Positions 38,300 through 48,982 are shown, numbered from the stretch's first letter. The stretch: 54,745 nucleotides of DNA from Streptococcus mitis subsp. hohhotensis (GCF_000722775.1 NZ_JPFZ01000014.1:1-54745), one strand, 5' to 3'. A program made the numbers and translations. Notes: a model not told the origin generated them from the letters alone.

Positions 38300-39846
38300 C
38301 TCTTGTTCACCTCGTTGATCAATCCTTTGATGTCAATCTTTCCATTTGGAGTCAGTGGCAAACTGTCTCGGTAAAGGAATTTAGACGGCATCATGTAGGA
38401 CATCATGATGTCTGTCAAATCTTCCTTGATGGCCTTAGTAATATCGATATCACGCTCAAACTGCTCACGAACACCGTCTTTTAAGATGACATAGGCCAGT
38501 AGATTTTGTACCTTGTGGTCCTTGTTATAACGCGGTACTGCGACAGCAGACTCGATATAACGAGACTTATTAAGATTTTGAGAGACATCTTCTAGCTCAA
38601 TGCGGTAACCGTTGAACTTAATCTGGAAGTCCATGCGTCCGCCGTAGAGAAGCAAGCCCTCATCTGTCATGGTTCCCACATCACCTGTGTGATAGGCTGG
38701 CAGTCCTTCAAATTCAAAGAAGGCTTCCGCTGTTTTTTCAGGATTATTCATATATCCTTTTGAAACAGCTGGCCCAGAAACAATGATTTCTCCCTGTTCG
38801 CCATTTGGCAATTTATTGCCTTCCTCGTCAATGATAAAGGTTGGAGAATCAGCCTTGGTATAGCCGATTGGTAGGCGTTTGAGAGTCGCCAACATCTCGT
38901 CTGTCACAGCAACTGCTGATAGGGCTACTGTCGCTTCTGTTGGACCGTAGGCATTGATAATACGGACCTGTGGGAAACGTTCGCGTAGTTTTTGAGCTGT
39001 TTTAACCGTCAATTCTTCGCCATCAAAGTAGAAATGCGTGATTCCAGGCATTTTCTCACTATTAAAGTCTTCTGACAACATGGCCATATCCGCAAAAGAA
39101 GGGGTTGATGTCCAGATAGCGATCGGCAATGAAAAGATGGTAGCAAAGAGTTGCTTAAAGTCCTGAGTAATAGCTGAAGGAAGAGCGAAGAGCGTACCAC
39201 CTAATGCCAAGGTCGGCGCCCAGTACATGACAGACAGGTCAAAAGAATAAGGTGGCTGAGCCAACATTTGCGGACGACTTGGCGTCGCAAATTCCTTATC
39301 CGTAATCATCCAGTTGGTAAAGCTGAGGAGATTATCATGGGAAATCTGCACTCCCTTAGGCTTACCAGTTGTACCAGAAGTAAAGATGATGTAGTAATTA
39401 TCATCGCCCTTGACTGGATGCGTGATTTCATAGTTATTCCCTTGAGCAAAGGCTTCTTGAACCTGAGCTAGAGTCATCATCGGTGTCGAAACCTGCTCCA
39501 ATGGAAAGTCTGAGATGGCAATAATCAAACTTGGCTCCGCTACTTCTAAAATAACTGAAACTCGCTCCAAGGCCGAATGGCTATCAATGGGAATGTAGGC
39601 ATGACCTGACTTAGTCAAGGCTACAAAAGTTGCCAACATTTCATATTCTTGGCCACCAAAAACGACCACAGGAGACTTCTCAGGCAAGCCTAGTTGGTCA
39701 ATGGCTGTAGCTAAACTATCCGAATCAGCCTTCAAATCTCCATAAGTATGTTCCTGCCCCAAAACATTGTAAACAGGATAGCTAGGCTGTGTCTGAGCAA
39801 AATGCTCAATGGTTTCAATCATATCTACTATTGGTTTATTTGACAC
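38296..39846 (-). CDS. dltA: D-alanine--carrier ligase DltA (516 aa)
   Basis: An AMP-forming adenylation enzyme with P-loop [32 protein letters not shown] and the C-terminal catalytic lysine in [10 protein letters not shown]. It activates D-Ala and loads DltC. The start is GTG at 39846 with GGAG ten bases upstream. It follows dltX by 20 bp. Confidence 0.96.
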
Positions 39847-39866
39847 AATAGGGATTCTCCTTCAAG

Positions 39867-39998
39867 TTAAAATTCATTATAGATAAAGCTTCCTTGACCC
39901 TGTCCAAGATAGCTAAAGAAGTAAAGCAGCCCTAGAAAGATAAGAAAATACAAGGCTGTCCGACCAAGAAAGAGGTACAATTCTTTTCTCTGTTTCAT
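39867..39998 (-). CDS. dltX: DltX, small membrane protein of the dlt operon (43 aa)
   Basis: It starts MKQRKELYLFLGRTALYF, has one membrane helix (ALYFLIFLGLLYFFSYL) and ends with the conserved GSFIYNEF motif of DltX proteins, which are needed for D-alanylation at the membrane. It heads the operon. There is no strong SD before the ATG at 39998; the frame stays open upstream (WFFL before the Met), so a non-ATG start a few codons earlier is possible. Confidence 0.88.
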   Translation of the reverse strand: MKQRKELYLFLGRTALYFLIFLGLLYFFSYLGQGQGSFIYNEF

Positions 39999-40067
39999 CA
40001 AGAAAAACCATTCATTTCTGTAATTTTTGCTAAATAAGATGAACTCTTACTATAGTATTTTTCTACT

Positions 40068-40097
40068 ATTGTACCACTTTCTAGGATAATTTTTCAA
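40068..40097 (-). promoter_or_regulatory. dlt operon promoter
   Basis: -35 TTGAAA (40092-40097), 18 bp, -10 TACAAT preceded by TGG (40068-40073), about 70 bp upstream of dltX. Confidence 0.7.
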
Positions 40098-40179
40098 TTG
40101 TTTGCCGTAGATTTTCAGTAGATTTCAGTTTATTTTAAGGATTATGCGGTTTTTCTATGTATATTTCAAATAGAGTGTT

Positions 40180-40363
40180 CCTGGGCAAAAACTCAATTTC
40201 AGTAGAAAATGAAGGGAAGCTTTCCATAATAAAACGCACAATATCAAGTTTTTTTGTACTGACCCCAAAAAGTTAGACAGAAAAAATCTAACTTTTGGGG
40301 TGCAGTTCATTTCAACACCTGATACTATGCGCTTTTCTGATTTTTAGAGACTTCTTACCCAGT
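40180..40363. mobile_element. MITE-like repeat, copy 2, interrupted
   Basis: Its outer ends (CTGGGCAAAAACTC and GACTTCTTACCCAGTC) and internal sequence (CTCAATTTCAG, AAAACGCA, TGATACTATGCG) match copy 1 at 30651-30783. The central hairpin loop is interrupted by the 55-bp element at 40255-40309. Confidence 0.65.
40255..40309. mobile_element. 55-bp mini-element made of two IS3-like ends
   Basis: TGTACTGACCCCAAAAAGTT at the left and AACTTTTGGGGTGCAGTTCA at the right are imperfect inverted repeats resembling the termini of streptococcal IS3-family elements. It is flanked by TTT on both sides (40252-40254, 40310-40312), consistent with a 3-bp target duplication. No transposase remains. Confidence 0.6.
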
Positions 40364-40366
40364 CTC

Positions 40367-41545
40367 TTATTTAAAATAATCTCGTCTGATATAAATTAAA
40401 ATAGCTTCTATCATCAGACAAATGGCTGATATCCAAAAACTGATGCTAATACCAAAATTCTCAGTAATATAGCTCATTAGCAAAACAAATACTGAAAATG
40501 CTAGTGTCGAAATCACTTCCAGAACGGAATAGACATTAACCAAGTTATTTTCCTCTACTGTTTCCTGAAGAAATACAGTTTCAGGAACTTCTTTTAGCTG
40601 CGATAACATACCAAGTAAAGCTGAAAATACTAAAAACATCTGTGCATTTGGAAAAAATAGAATAGTCAGCGTCACTATTGCCATGGCTATAAGAGAAAAA
40701 AGAATACTTTCCCACTTAAGAGCAAGAAACTTTTCAGATAGCCGAAAAGCAATTAAGCCACTAATTATAATCCCGATAGAATATGCTGTATTAGAATATC
40801 CCCAGTAACTTTCTGTTTCATTTAATAACTCAGTTACAAAGACAAGTATGATAGACGAAACCCAAATCGTATTTGAGAAAATTTCAAATAAATTTGCTGA
40901 TACAAAAAGTCTTAATCTAGGATCTCTAGCAACTAACTTCCAACCTTTGAGCAAAATTTCAAGATTAGTCTCTGACTCTAGCACCTCCACTTCAGCCTTA
41001 GGAAGAAATAACATCAAAAAGCTAGAAATGATATACAAGATTAAAATGATAAACGTGGTAGGTAACAGACCAATTGTTGCAAATAAGAGTCCACCTAATC
41101 CCCAACCCACCAATTGAACAGCTTCACCACTCATTGACAAAGCTGAGTTAGCCTTACCCAAATCGGTCGCATAGCGCGGCACAATTGCATAAGAAACAGG
41201 TGCGGCAAAACCATCCAATATTGAAATTGCCACAACAAATAGATAGGTTACCAAAGGCGCTACGGATTGCATTACGGTAAACATTCCTACCAGTATCGCC
41301 AATAATATAGTCTTTCCAAATTGGGATAAAGATAAAACCCTATTGAGCGCTATCCTTTTAGTAACTAAAGGAACTAAAAGACTCGCAACAAAAGAGGATA
41401 TCCCTATTAAAATGGGAACTAGTGACGTGGCAATTACTGATTTTGAAATAATGTATATGTTAGCAATGATTGTTACTCTAAAGAAAATATCTGCTAAATT
41501 TGCAAACAATTGAGAGACTAACAACTTAATAAATGAATTAGACAT
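40367..41545 (-). CDS. MFS efflux transporter (392 aa)
   Basis: A twelve-helix major facilitator, with NLADIFFRVTIIANIYIISK near the N-terminus and a loop with NLEILLKGWKLVARDPRLR at mid-protein, a pattern seen in Mef/enterobactin-exporter-like MFS proteins. I start it at 41545 (GGGAG six bases upstream); an in-frame ATG 18 bp earlier lies within the SD region. It follows the ABC exporter gene after a 210-bp AT-rich gap with no supported gene, within the Rgg island. The substrate is unknown: drug, peptide or metabolite export are all possible. Confidence 0.8.
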   Translation of the reverse strand: MSNSFIKLLVSQLFANLADIFFRVTIIANIYIISKSVIATSLVPILIGISSFVASLLVPLVTKRIALNRVLSLSQFGKTILLAILVGMFTVMQSVAPLVTYLFVVAISILDGFAAPVSYAIVPRYATDLGKANSALSMSGEAVQLVGWGLGGLLFATIGLLPTTFIILILYIISSFLMLFLPKAEVEVLESETNLEILLKGWKLVARDPRLRLFVSANLFEIFSNTIWVSSIILVFVTELLNETESYWGYSNTAYSIGIIISGLIAFRLSEKFLALKWESILFSLIAMAIVTLTILFFPNAQMFLVFSALLGMLSQLKEVPETVFLQETVEENNLVNVYSVLEVISTLAFSVFVLLMSYITENFGISISFWISAICLMIEAILIYIRRDYFK

Positions 41546-41755
41546 GTAACGCTCCCATAACATAAAAATATTTAACTGATAAATGGTAGACTAGACTTTG
41601 TTTGATAACTATTTGACACAAGATTAGGTGGTCAGAAATTGAATTTTTAACATTCCAACTTAGCCATAGTTTTTAGTTTTCACATCTTTAAATCAGCTAA
41701 AACAATACGTAATATACATATATATTATATCTAGCAAGATGCCGAACAAGTCTAT

Positions 41756-43333
41756 TTATTTTATTCTATATTTTCCCAAATCAATTACTTGATTATAAAC
41801 CGTTTCTGAATCAATATGATGAGCAACTTCAATCAAAATGATAGGCAACTGCAAAAGTAACTGGCGCACTTGATATGCATTGTCCTTGTCTAAGGATGAT
41901 GTGACCTCATCCGCCAACACAATGTCTTTTTGTCGAAGCAGACAGCGAACTAATTCAAGTCGTAAACGTTGTCCACCTGAAATGTTTTCTCCATTATTTA
42001 CCAGTTGATAATCCAAGATATTGGTGATTTCATTCGTTAAACCAACTTGTTCTAGGCAACAGAGTAATTCTTTATCTGAAATCTCCTGTCCTAATGTTAA
42101 ATTTTCTCGGATTGTCCCATGTCTGAAAAATGGATTCTGAGAGATATAAGCGATATTCCCTTGATAATGAGTAAATTCTCGACCTGATTTATCACGTACG
42201 ATAATTCTACCACTATTCGGACTTATCTTTCCTGCTACCAATTGTAGGAGAGTTGACTTTCCGGTACCACTAGCTCCCTTTATTAAAACTTTACTTGGCT
42301 TAGTTAGTCTAAGTGACAAATCATAAAAGAGCACTTGCTCTCCAACCTGTTTTGAAACGCCCTCCAAAACTAGCTCAGCTAAAGATTCGACTGTCGGATA
42401 TGATGTTTCTAAACAAGATTCTTCCAATAATGAAAATATTTTTTCTTTCACTGTTTGCGATCGCTGTATATCAGATATGCTATACATAATTCTTTGAATA
42501 GGTCCGCTAAGATTCATTGTAGCTATATACATAGAGACCAAACTAGCTGTTGTTAACTCTATACCACTCTTTTGTAATAAAAGACCAAGTGCAAGAGGTA
42601 GTACCTGACTAAGGAATTCTAAAGGACCATTGAAAAAATAAACGACATTACTAGTCCATTCATTTTTCCAACGAGCATTCTCGTAACACTCGTTGTTTTT
42701 TCTCATCTTAGCAAAGTTTTCTTTACTAGCGCCATAAAAATAGATCGTATCTGCCCCCTTAAAAAAATCTCCTACAGATAGATGAAAAGCTTTTTGCATT
42801 TCCGAAAAATTTGCACCACTTTTCATTAAACGATTATTCATTACCCATTGAGGTAATGGTCGAAGAAAAGAAAACACGATAAAAACAAGACCAAGCCAAA
42901 AATTTTGCACCAAAATAAAAACAATCGTTGTACAAAGTATAAAAACTCTTCCAACTATCATATCCAGGGGTAAAAAGAAGCGATTATAGAGCAGTTCCAT
43001 ATCTTGTGTAACAATTGAAACTTTTTCATCATATACAACGTTTTCTTTCAAAAATAGTTTCTTAATAAGCTGATCTTTTAACCGAATTTGCAGATGACGC
43101 TGCAGATTATTACTGACAAAATTTGCTAGCAACATCGTGCTATAAAAAAACAGGTGTAAACACAGGCCATATAAAACAAAGTATGAAATTGTACCAATTG
43201 TAAGTTGCTCTTCACGAATATTCAATAGCTTATCCAATAACAATGGCTTTATTAGAGCCATTCCGCTATTCAAAAGCACTCCTATTAAAAAATAGATAAA
43301 AATATTAGTTTTAATGTATTTTAGAAATTTCAT
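41756..43333 (-). CDS. ABC exporter, fused membrane and ATPase domains (525 aa)
   Basis: A half-transporter with about six N-terminal helices (1-290) and a C-terminal ATPase: Walker A GASGTGKST, Q-loop AYISQNPF, signature ISGGQRLRLELVR, Walker B DIVLADEVTSSLD and a late His. There is no peptidase C39 domain, so any exported peptide is not trimmed by this protein. It lies downstream of two small ORFs and a hairpin, and upstream of the MFS gene. AT-rich base use unlike the flanking dlt and glp genes suggests acquisition. The substrate is unknown. Confidence 0.85.
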   Translation of the reverse strand: MKFLKYIKTNIFIYFLIGVLLNSGMALIKPLLLDKLLNIREEQLTIGTISYFVLYGLCLHLFFYSTMLLANFVSNNLQRHLQIRLKDQLIKKLFLKENVVYDEKVSIVTQDMELLYNRFFLPLDMIVGRVFILCTTIVFILVQNFWLGLVFIVFSFLRPLPQWVMNNRLMKSGANFSEMQKAFHLSVGDFFKGADTIYFYGASKENFAKMRKNNECYENARWKNEWTSNVVYFFNGPLEFLSQVLPLALGLLLQKSGIELTTASLVSMYIATMNLSGPIQRIMYSISDIQRSQTVKEKIFSLLEESCLETSYPTVESLAELVLEGVSKQVGEQVLFYDLSLRLTKPSKVLIKGASGTGKSTLLQLVAGKISPNSGRIIVRDKSGREFTHYQGNIAYISQNPFFRHGTIRENLTLGQEISDKELLCCLEQVGLTNEITNILDYQLVNNGENISGGQRLRLELVRCLLRQKDIVLADEVTSSLDKDNAYQVRQLLLQLPIILIEVAHHIDSETVYNQVIDLGKYRIK

Positions 43334-43373
43334 AAATAAGCCTATCTAAAAGAAAGCGAATAGATATAAAAGC

Positions 43374-43412
43374 CTCAGTCTAAAAGTTATAAATAAATTA
43401 ACTCCAACTGAG
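43374..43412 (-). terminator. Attenuator-like hairpin between peptide ORF 2 and the ABC gene
   Basis: On the minus strand CTCAGT pairs with ACTGAG, extended inward by GAGTTA/TAACTT, and is followed by GGCTTTTATAT. A weak terminator here would give more peptide message than transporter message, or could be controlled. Confidence 0.6.
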
Positions 43413-43453
43413 ACTATACAATAATTTAATTAACCTATATATGATGCTGTTTA

Positions 43454-43558
43454 TTAAGAGTGATTATTGTTACTATTGAAAAATAATTCTCCTGTTTCAC
43501 TTTTCTTTCTTAAAATATATGGAGATAGAACTTGCATATTAAATACCTCAAAATTCAT
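43454..43558 (-). CDS. Unrecognised small peptide 2 of the Rgg island (27 or 34 aa)
   Basis: Two ATGs are possible. The inner one at 43537 has the SD TTGAGGT seven bases upstream and gives 27 residues, starting MQVLSPYILRKKSETG and ending in an Asn-rich NSNNNHS tail. The outer ATG at 43558 adds MNFEVFN. There is no double-glycine leader and no membrane helix. It is followed by an attenuator-like hairpin and then the ABC exporter. It could be an export substrate, a precursor peptide or an attenuation leader peptide. I do not recognise it. Confidence 0.5.
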   Translation of the reverse strand: MNFEVFNMQVLSPYILRKKSETGELFFNSNNNHS

Positions 43559-43591
43559 AATTATGGTGACAACTTCGAAAAATCCTATCGC

Positions 43592-43681
43592 TCAAATACA
43601 ATGAACTGATAAAACAACCGTAATTGAAATTTCTAAAGACAATTCTACCAAAATATTACTTCGAGATACTTCCTTTCCCAT
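43592..43681 (-). CDS. Candidate short hydrophobic peptide after rgg (29 aa)
   Basis: It begins nine bases after the rgg stop: MGKEVSRSNILVELSL, then a hydrophobic end EISITVVLSVHCI. A charged start and hydrophobic C-terminus next to an rgg gene recall SHP pheromone precursors. However, no good SD precedes the ATG, and SHP genes are usually divergent or convergent rather than co-directional. Chance ORF is a serious alternative. Confidence 0.3.
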   Translation of the reverse strand: MGKEVSRSNILVELSLEISITVVLSVHCI

Positions 43682-43690
43682 ATCTGCGTA

Positions 43691-44554
43691 TTACTTTTTA
43701 CTTGCTAAAATTTTTTCTAAGTGCCTTTCATAATTCTTTGCCAAATGGTTACTTCCCGCTAATTTCATTGCTCCAATACACTTCCTCATTTCAATAATTG
43801 CTTTACAATCCATCTCTTTTTTGTATCGATACAGATGTTGTGCATACTGAAACACCAACCGTTCATAAATTTCTATCTCGGTGAAAAAGCATTGATTCAG
43901 TTGCTTTTCAAAATATAAAGCATCAAGAAATTTTCCTCTTTCAATACATGTGATATATCCGTTTAATAGCATAGATGAAATCAATCGTCTATTATTAGGA
44001 ATTTCTTTATAAAAATCAGAACGTCTAGACATCTCTCTAGCCAAAAGCATGAAGACATCGTGTTTTAGGACATCTAACGTATTTGAAAAAATCAATAATT
44101 CATAGTATCCCCAATATTCAACACTAAATAGATAATCAGTTAGATAAGATAAATCATCACCAGAATAATAAGCTTCTCCCGATAAATCTTGTAAACGAAT
44201 TTTTAATAAAATAATGTTAAGCTTATGAAATTTCTCTTGTTTAGAATCTGACTCCATCTGAGAATAAAGTAGTTTTTTCAACCCATCAACATCATGATTT
44301 GATACAAAATGCCTAACCTTTGATAAGAGTTCATTCAGTTCATCACGATGAAAATCATGAACAGCATACATAAATTCATCAATGGGCATGTTAATTTCAT
44401 CCAAAATAGCCATAAATTTTGAAATGGTTAAATCAGTCTCTCCCTTTTCAAAACGTGAGAGCTGTGATGTTGATATACCAGCTTTTTCGACATCTTTCAA
44501 GCGAAAACCTCTAGATTCTCGAAACTTTTTAAAAATTTCTCCAAATTTTTTCAT
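43691..44554 (-). CDS. Rgg/GadR/MutR-family transcriptional regulator (287 aa)
   Basis: An N-terminal XRE-type HTH (about 5-60; FKKFRESRGFRLKDVEKAGI, STSQLSRFEKGETDLTISKF) precedes a long helical TPR-like C-terminal domain, the layout of Rgg proteins that bind short peptides. Length 287 is standard. It is the first gene of a co-directional set with two small ORFs, an ABC exporter and an MFS transporter, so it probably controls them. The 5' side has an extended -10. Confidence 0.88.
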   Translation of the reverse strand: MKKFGEIFKKFRESRGFRLKDVEKAGISTSQLSRFEKGETDLTISKFMAILDEINMPIDEFMYAVHDFHRDELNELLSKVRHFVSNHDVDGLKKLLYSQMESDSKQEKFHKLNIILLKIRLQDLSGEAYYSGDDLSYLTDYLFSVEYWGYYELLIFSNTLDVLKHDVFMLLAREMSRRSDFYKEIPNNRRLISSMLLNGYITCIERGKFLDALYFEKQLNQCFFTEIEIYERLVFQYAQHLYRYKKEMDCKAIIEMRKCIGAMKLAGSNHLAKNYERHLEKILASKK

Positions 44555-44601
44555 AATATCTCTCCAACAAGCATATATGGGAACAGTTTTTGATTTTTAA
44601 T

Positions 44602-44607
44602 ATTTTA
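44602..44607 (-). promoter_or_regulatory. rgg promoter, extended -10
   Basis: TATGC TAAAAT on the minus strand, about 50 bp upstream of the ATG, with no good -35. Confidence 0.5.
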
Positions 44608-44646
44608 GCATAAAATAGCAGAAAATAAAAGTGAGATTTTTCACAT

Positions 44647-44674
44647 AAAAAAGCCTGAGATACTCATCTCAAGC
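44647..44674 (-). terminator. Terminator of the glp operon
   Basis: GCTTGAGAT and ATCTCAGGC (one G-T pair) with the loop GAGT, followed by TTTTTT on the minus strand, 25 bp past the glpF stop. Confidence 0.85.
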
Positions 44675-44699
44675 TCTATCAACATAATTGTTTTCTAGA

Positions 44700-45404
44700 T
44701 TAGAAAAGTGAGAATACAAGCACGGCCAAGGCTGCTCCGATAACAGGTCCCACAACAGGAATCCAGGCATAAGACCAGTCTCCGTCTCCCTTGTTTGAAA
44801 TTGGCAAGATACTATGCATGATACGAGGTCCAAGGTCACGAGCTGGGTTCAGGGCATAGCCTGTTGTCCCACCTAGTGATAGACCGATACCGACAATCAA
44901 AGTCCCCACTGCAAAGGTTCCGATACCTGCCTGAAAATCGTAAAGACCCAAAGCAAAGATTGTCAACACCAAAACAAAGGTTCCAAGGATTTCGCTAATC
45001 AAGTTTGATACAGTATCCTTGATGGCTGGACCAGTACTGAAGGTTGCCAGGATATTTCCTGCATTTTCTTCTGCCTCATAATGCGGTTTGAATTGCAACC
45101 AAACCAAAATCTGACCGAGCATAGCCCCTGCAAACTGAGCTAAGATATAAGGGAAAACGGAAGCCCAAGGCAAACCACCTTTTAAGGCTACACCAATGGT
45201 CACAGCTGGGTTTAAATGAGCTGGACTGAGCTTGCCAGATACAAATACTGCAACCGCAACTGCAATCCCCCAACCCATAGTAATCACAATCCAACCTGAA
45301 CTGTTGCTCTTGGTTTTAGGAAGAACCACACCTGCAACAACACCATTTCCTAGAAGAATCAGGATTAAAGTCCCTAAAAATTCTCCAAATAATTCATTCA
45401 TCAT
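44700..45404 (-). CDS. glpF: Glycerol uptake facilitator (234 aa)
   Basis: An aquaglyceroporin with both NPA motifs (HLNPAVTIG and ALNPARDLGPR) and six membrane helices. The start at 45404 has GGAG eight bases upstream and gives the length I recall for the pneumococcal protein. It is the last gene of glpKOF, separated from glpO by a GC-rich hairpin. Confidence 0.95.
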   Translation of the reverse strand: MMNELFGEFLGTLILILLGNGVVAGVVLPKTKSNSSGWIVITMGWGIAVAVAVFVSGKLSPAHLNPAVTIGVALKGGLPWASVFPYILAQFAGAMLGQILVWLQFKPHYEAEENAGNILATFSTGPAIKDTVSNLISEILGTFVLVLTIFALGLYDFQAGIGTFAVGTLIVGIGLSLGGTTGYALNPARDLGPRIMHSILPISNKGDGDWSYAWIPVVGPVIGAALAVLVFSLF

Positions 45405-45419
45405 CTTTCTGTCTCCATT

Positions 45420-45466
45420 AAAAAGAAGGGGCGGGCGGCAAGGAATGCTGCCCTCCACCTCTTTTA
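45420..45466 (-). terminator. GC-rich hairpin between glpO and glpF
   Basis: On the minus strand GGGCAGC and GCCGCCC-type arms form an imperfect hairpin whose outer arms AAAAGAGG and CCTTCTTTTT also pair. The T-run leads into the glpF SD region. A probable partial terminator. Confidence 0.5.
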
Positions 45467-45473
45467 TTTTTTC

Positions 45474-47300
45474 TTAATTTTTTAATTCTGCTAAATCGTT
45501 GTTAGCGAGAGCTGCTTCGACATCTGCTCGGTAGCCTGCTTTTTCTTCTTCTGACCAGTCATAGAATCGTCCCATTTCATCCAAAACTGGCTCAACGATG
45601 CTATCCAAACTATCACGCATAAAGAGCATGTGGTTGGTACGGCGAAGGAGGAAGTCAACCGGGCTAAGAGCCAACTCATTGCGCATTGCATAATGAAGAG
45701 ACAAGGTGTCCGCCAAGCTGAGTCCTGGCGCTTGTTCCAAGCTGTGAGCAAGGGCAAAGACCTTCGGTGCATTTGAACCGTAAAGATTTGCTAGGTAATG
45801 AGCTTCCTTGCTATCCAAGCCACGTGATACTCCAAGTTGCGCAAAGGCTTCGATTTCTGAGTCCACATTTGCTGGGTTCAATTCTCCACCTGAAACAGGG
45901 TAAGTCTTAGAATTGATGAGTTTAAAGCTACGGTCAAATTCTGCTTTGAGGATGTCAACCACGCGCTCCATAGCTCCTTCAGCCATCTTACGGTAGTCTG
46001 TGATTTTACCACCAGCAAGGGTCAAGAGGCCATTGTCATCTCGGTCCAAGCTCGAACCACGTGAAACTGCAGATGGATCCAAATGTTTCTCAGAGGTACT
46101 GCTTTCAAGCTTGCTAACAGCAGCCTCTACATCTTCACGAGTTTTTTCTTTAGAGAGGTAAGATTCAACAGTCGCAATCAAGTTGTTAAAGCTTTCATCA
46201 CTGATGGTTCCGTTATTTCCTCCATTGTAGTCAGAAGCGCTATTGCCTGCGATCAATGGACGAAGACCTGCCCAGCTACTTTCGATATCATCAATGGTGA
46301 TATTGGCTTCTGGGAAGCGGTTGTTGACAATGCCAAGTAGATAATCTACATCTTCCTGCGTCACTTTTGGATGTTCCAAATCACCTGTGTAGTCTGTATC
46401 AGTTGTACCAAAGTAAGTCTTGTTTTCACGTGGGAGAACAAAGACCATACGGCCATCACCCAAACCTGTGTCAAAGTAAACTGGCTGTGAAACCTTGATC
46501 TTGCTTGAATCCACTACCAAGTGAACTCCCTTAGTTGGACGCATTTGTGAGAATTGTGTTCCCTTATTAGACAAATTGCGTACCTTGTCGCTCCAAGGAC
46601 CTGTCGTGTTGATAACCAGACGAGCCTTGATTTCAAAGACTTGGTCTGTCAACAAATCACGAGCTACGACACCTGTAATCTTGCCACTTTCGTCAAAGAG
46701 GAAGCCTTCTGCCTTCACGTGGTTAGCAATGAGGGCACCGTCTTGGTTGGCACGTTTGATATTTTCAATCACGAGACGCGCATCGTTGTTACGGAAGTCA
46801 AGGTAAACCCCACCTCCTACCAAACCTTCTTTCTTCAAGTTTGGCTGGCGTTCCAAGACTTCTTCTTTGCTCAAAACCTTGTTTGCAGCAGGCGTATTGT
46901 TAACCCCTGCCAAAAGGTCGTACAAATCCATGGCTACTTTCAGACGGAAGAGGCTAAAGGTCGCTCCATCTTCATCGTAAACTGGCAAGAGCATTGGATC
47001 TGGTTTTGGAATGTGTGGAGCAATTTGTTGTACCACTGCACGTTCTGAAACCGTATCTGATACTACTTCTACGTCAAATTGCTTAAGGTAACGAAGACCT
47101 CCGTGAACCAATTTTGTTGAACGGCTAGATGTTCCTTCTGCAAAGTCTTGCATTTCAATCAAACCAGTATCTAGACCACTGGCTGCCGCCTGCAAAGCTA
47201 CACCAGCCCCTGTGATTCCTCCACCGATAATCAAGAGGTCCAAGGTACGTTCCTGCATTTTTTGAATTGATAATTCACGTGTTTTCTTTGAAAATTCCAT
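45474..47300 (-). CDS. glpO: Alpha-glycerophosphate oxidase (608 aa)
   Basis: A FAD enzyme oxidising glycerol-3-phosphate to DHAP with O2, producing H2O2. The Rossmann motif is IIGGGITGAGVALQAA, followed by TSSRSTKLVHGGLRYLKQ and GLRPLIAG. The insert around residues 350-400 (NNGTISDESFNNLIATVESY) and the 608-residue length mark the streptococcal oxidase rather than GlpD. It lies between glpK and glpF. Confidence 0.96.
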   Translation of the reverse strand: MEFSKKTRELSIQKMQERTLDLLIIGGGITGAGVALQAAASGLDTGLIEMQDFAEGTSSRSTKLVHGGLRYLKQFDVEVVSDTVSERAVVQQIAPHIPKPDPMLLPVYDEDGATFSLFRLKVAMDLYDLLAGVNNTPAANKVLSKEEVLERQPNLKKEGLVGGGVYLDFRNNDARLVIENIKRANQDGALIANHVKAEGFLFDESGKITGVVARDLLTDQVFEIKARLVINTTGPWSDKVRNLSNKGTQFSQMRPTKGVHLVVDSSKIKVSQPVYFDTGLGDGRMVFVLPRENKTYFGTTDTDYTGDLEHPKVTQEDVDYLLGIVNNRFPEANITIDDIESSWAGLRPLIAGNSASDYNGGNNGTISDESFNNLIATVESYLSKEKTREDVEAAVSKLESSTSEKHLDPSAVSRGSSLDRDDNGLLTLAGGKITDYRKMAEGAMERVVDILKAEFDRSFKLINSKTYPVSGGELNPANVDSEIEAFAQLGVSRGLDSKEAHYLANLYGSNAPKVFALAHSLEQAPGLSLADTLSLHYAMRNELALSPVDFLLRRTNHMLFMRDSLDSIVEPVLDEMGRFYDWSEEEKAGYRADVEAALANNDLAELKN

Positions 47301-47341
47301 ATTTACACACTTTCTAACTGAGTCGCTTTATTCTTCCAGTA

Positions 47342-48928
<1,587 letters not shown>

Positions 48929-48971
48929 TCATCAACTTTTTTTAATTTTTTAAAAAATGTGAGTAGATTGT

Positions 48972-48982
48972 GTGAATTTCAC
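48972..48982. promoter_or_regulatory. Palindrome upstream of the glpK promoter
   Basis: GTGAA-T-TTCAC, extended by TT and AA, lies about 65 bp upstream of the glpK -10 and just beyond the T-run of the regulator's terminator. It is a possible operator for the adjacent Mga-like regulator. Confidence 0.35.

Noticed and set aside
39850-40170. Riboswitch or T-box leader before dltX
   Set aside because: The promoter-to-gene distance is only about 70 bp. No conserved T-box sequence or terminator/antiterminator pair is visible.
41564-41755. Small gene in the gap between the ABC and MFS genes
   Set aside because: Only ORFs shorter than ten codons with no SD were found, and no strong terminator.
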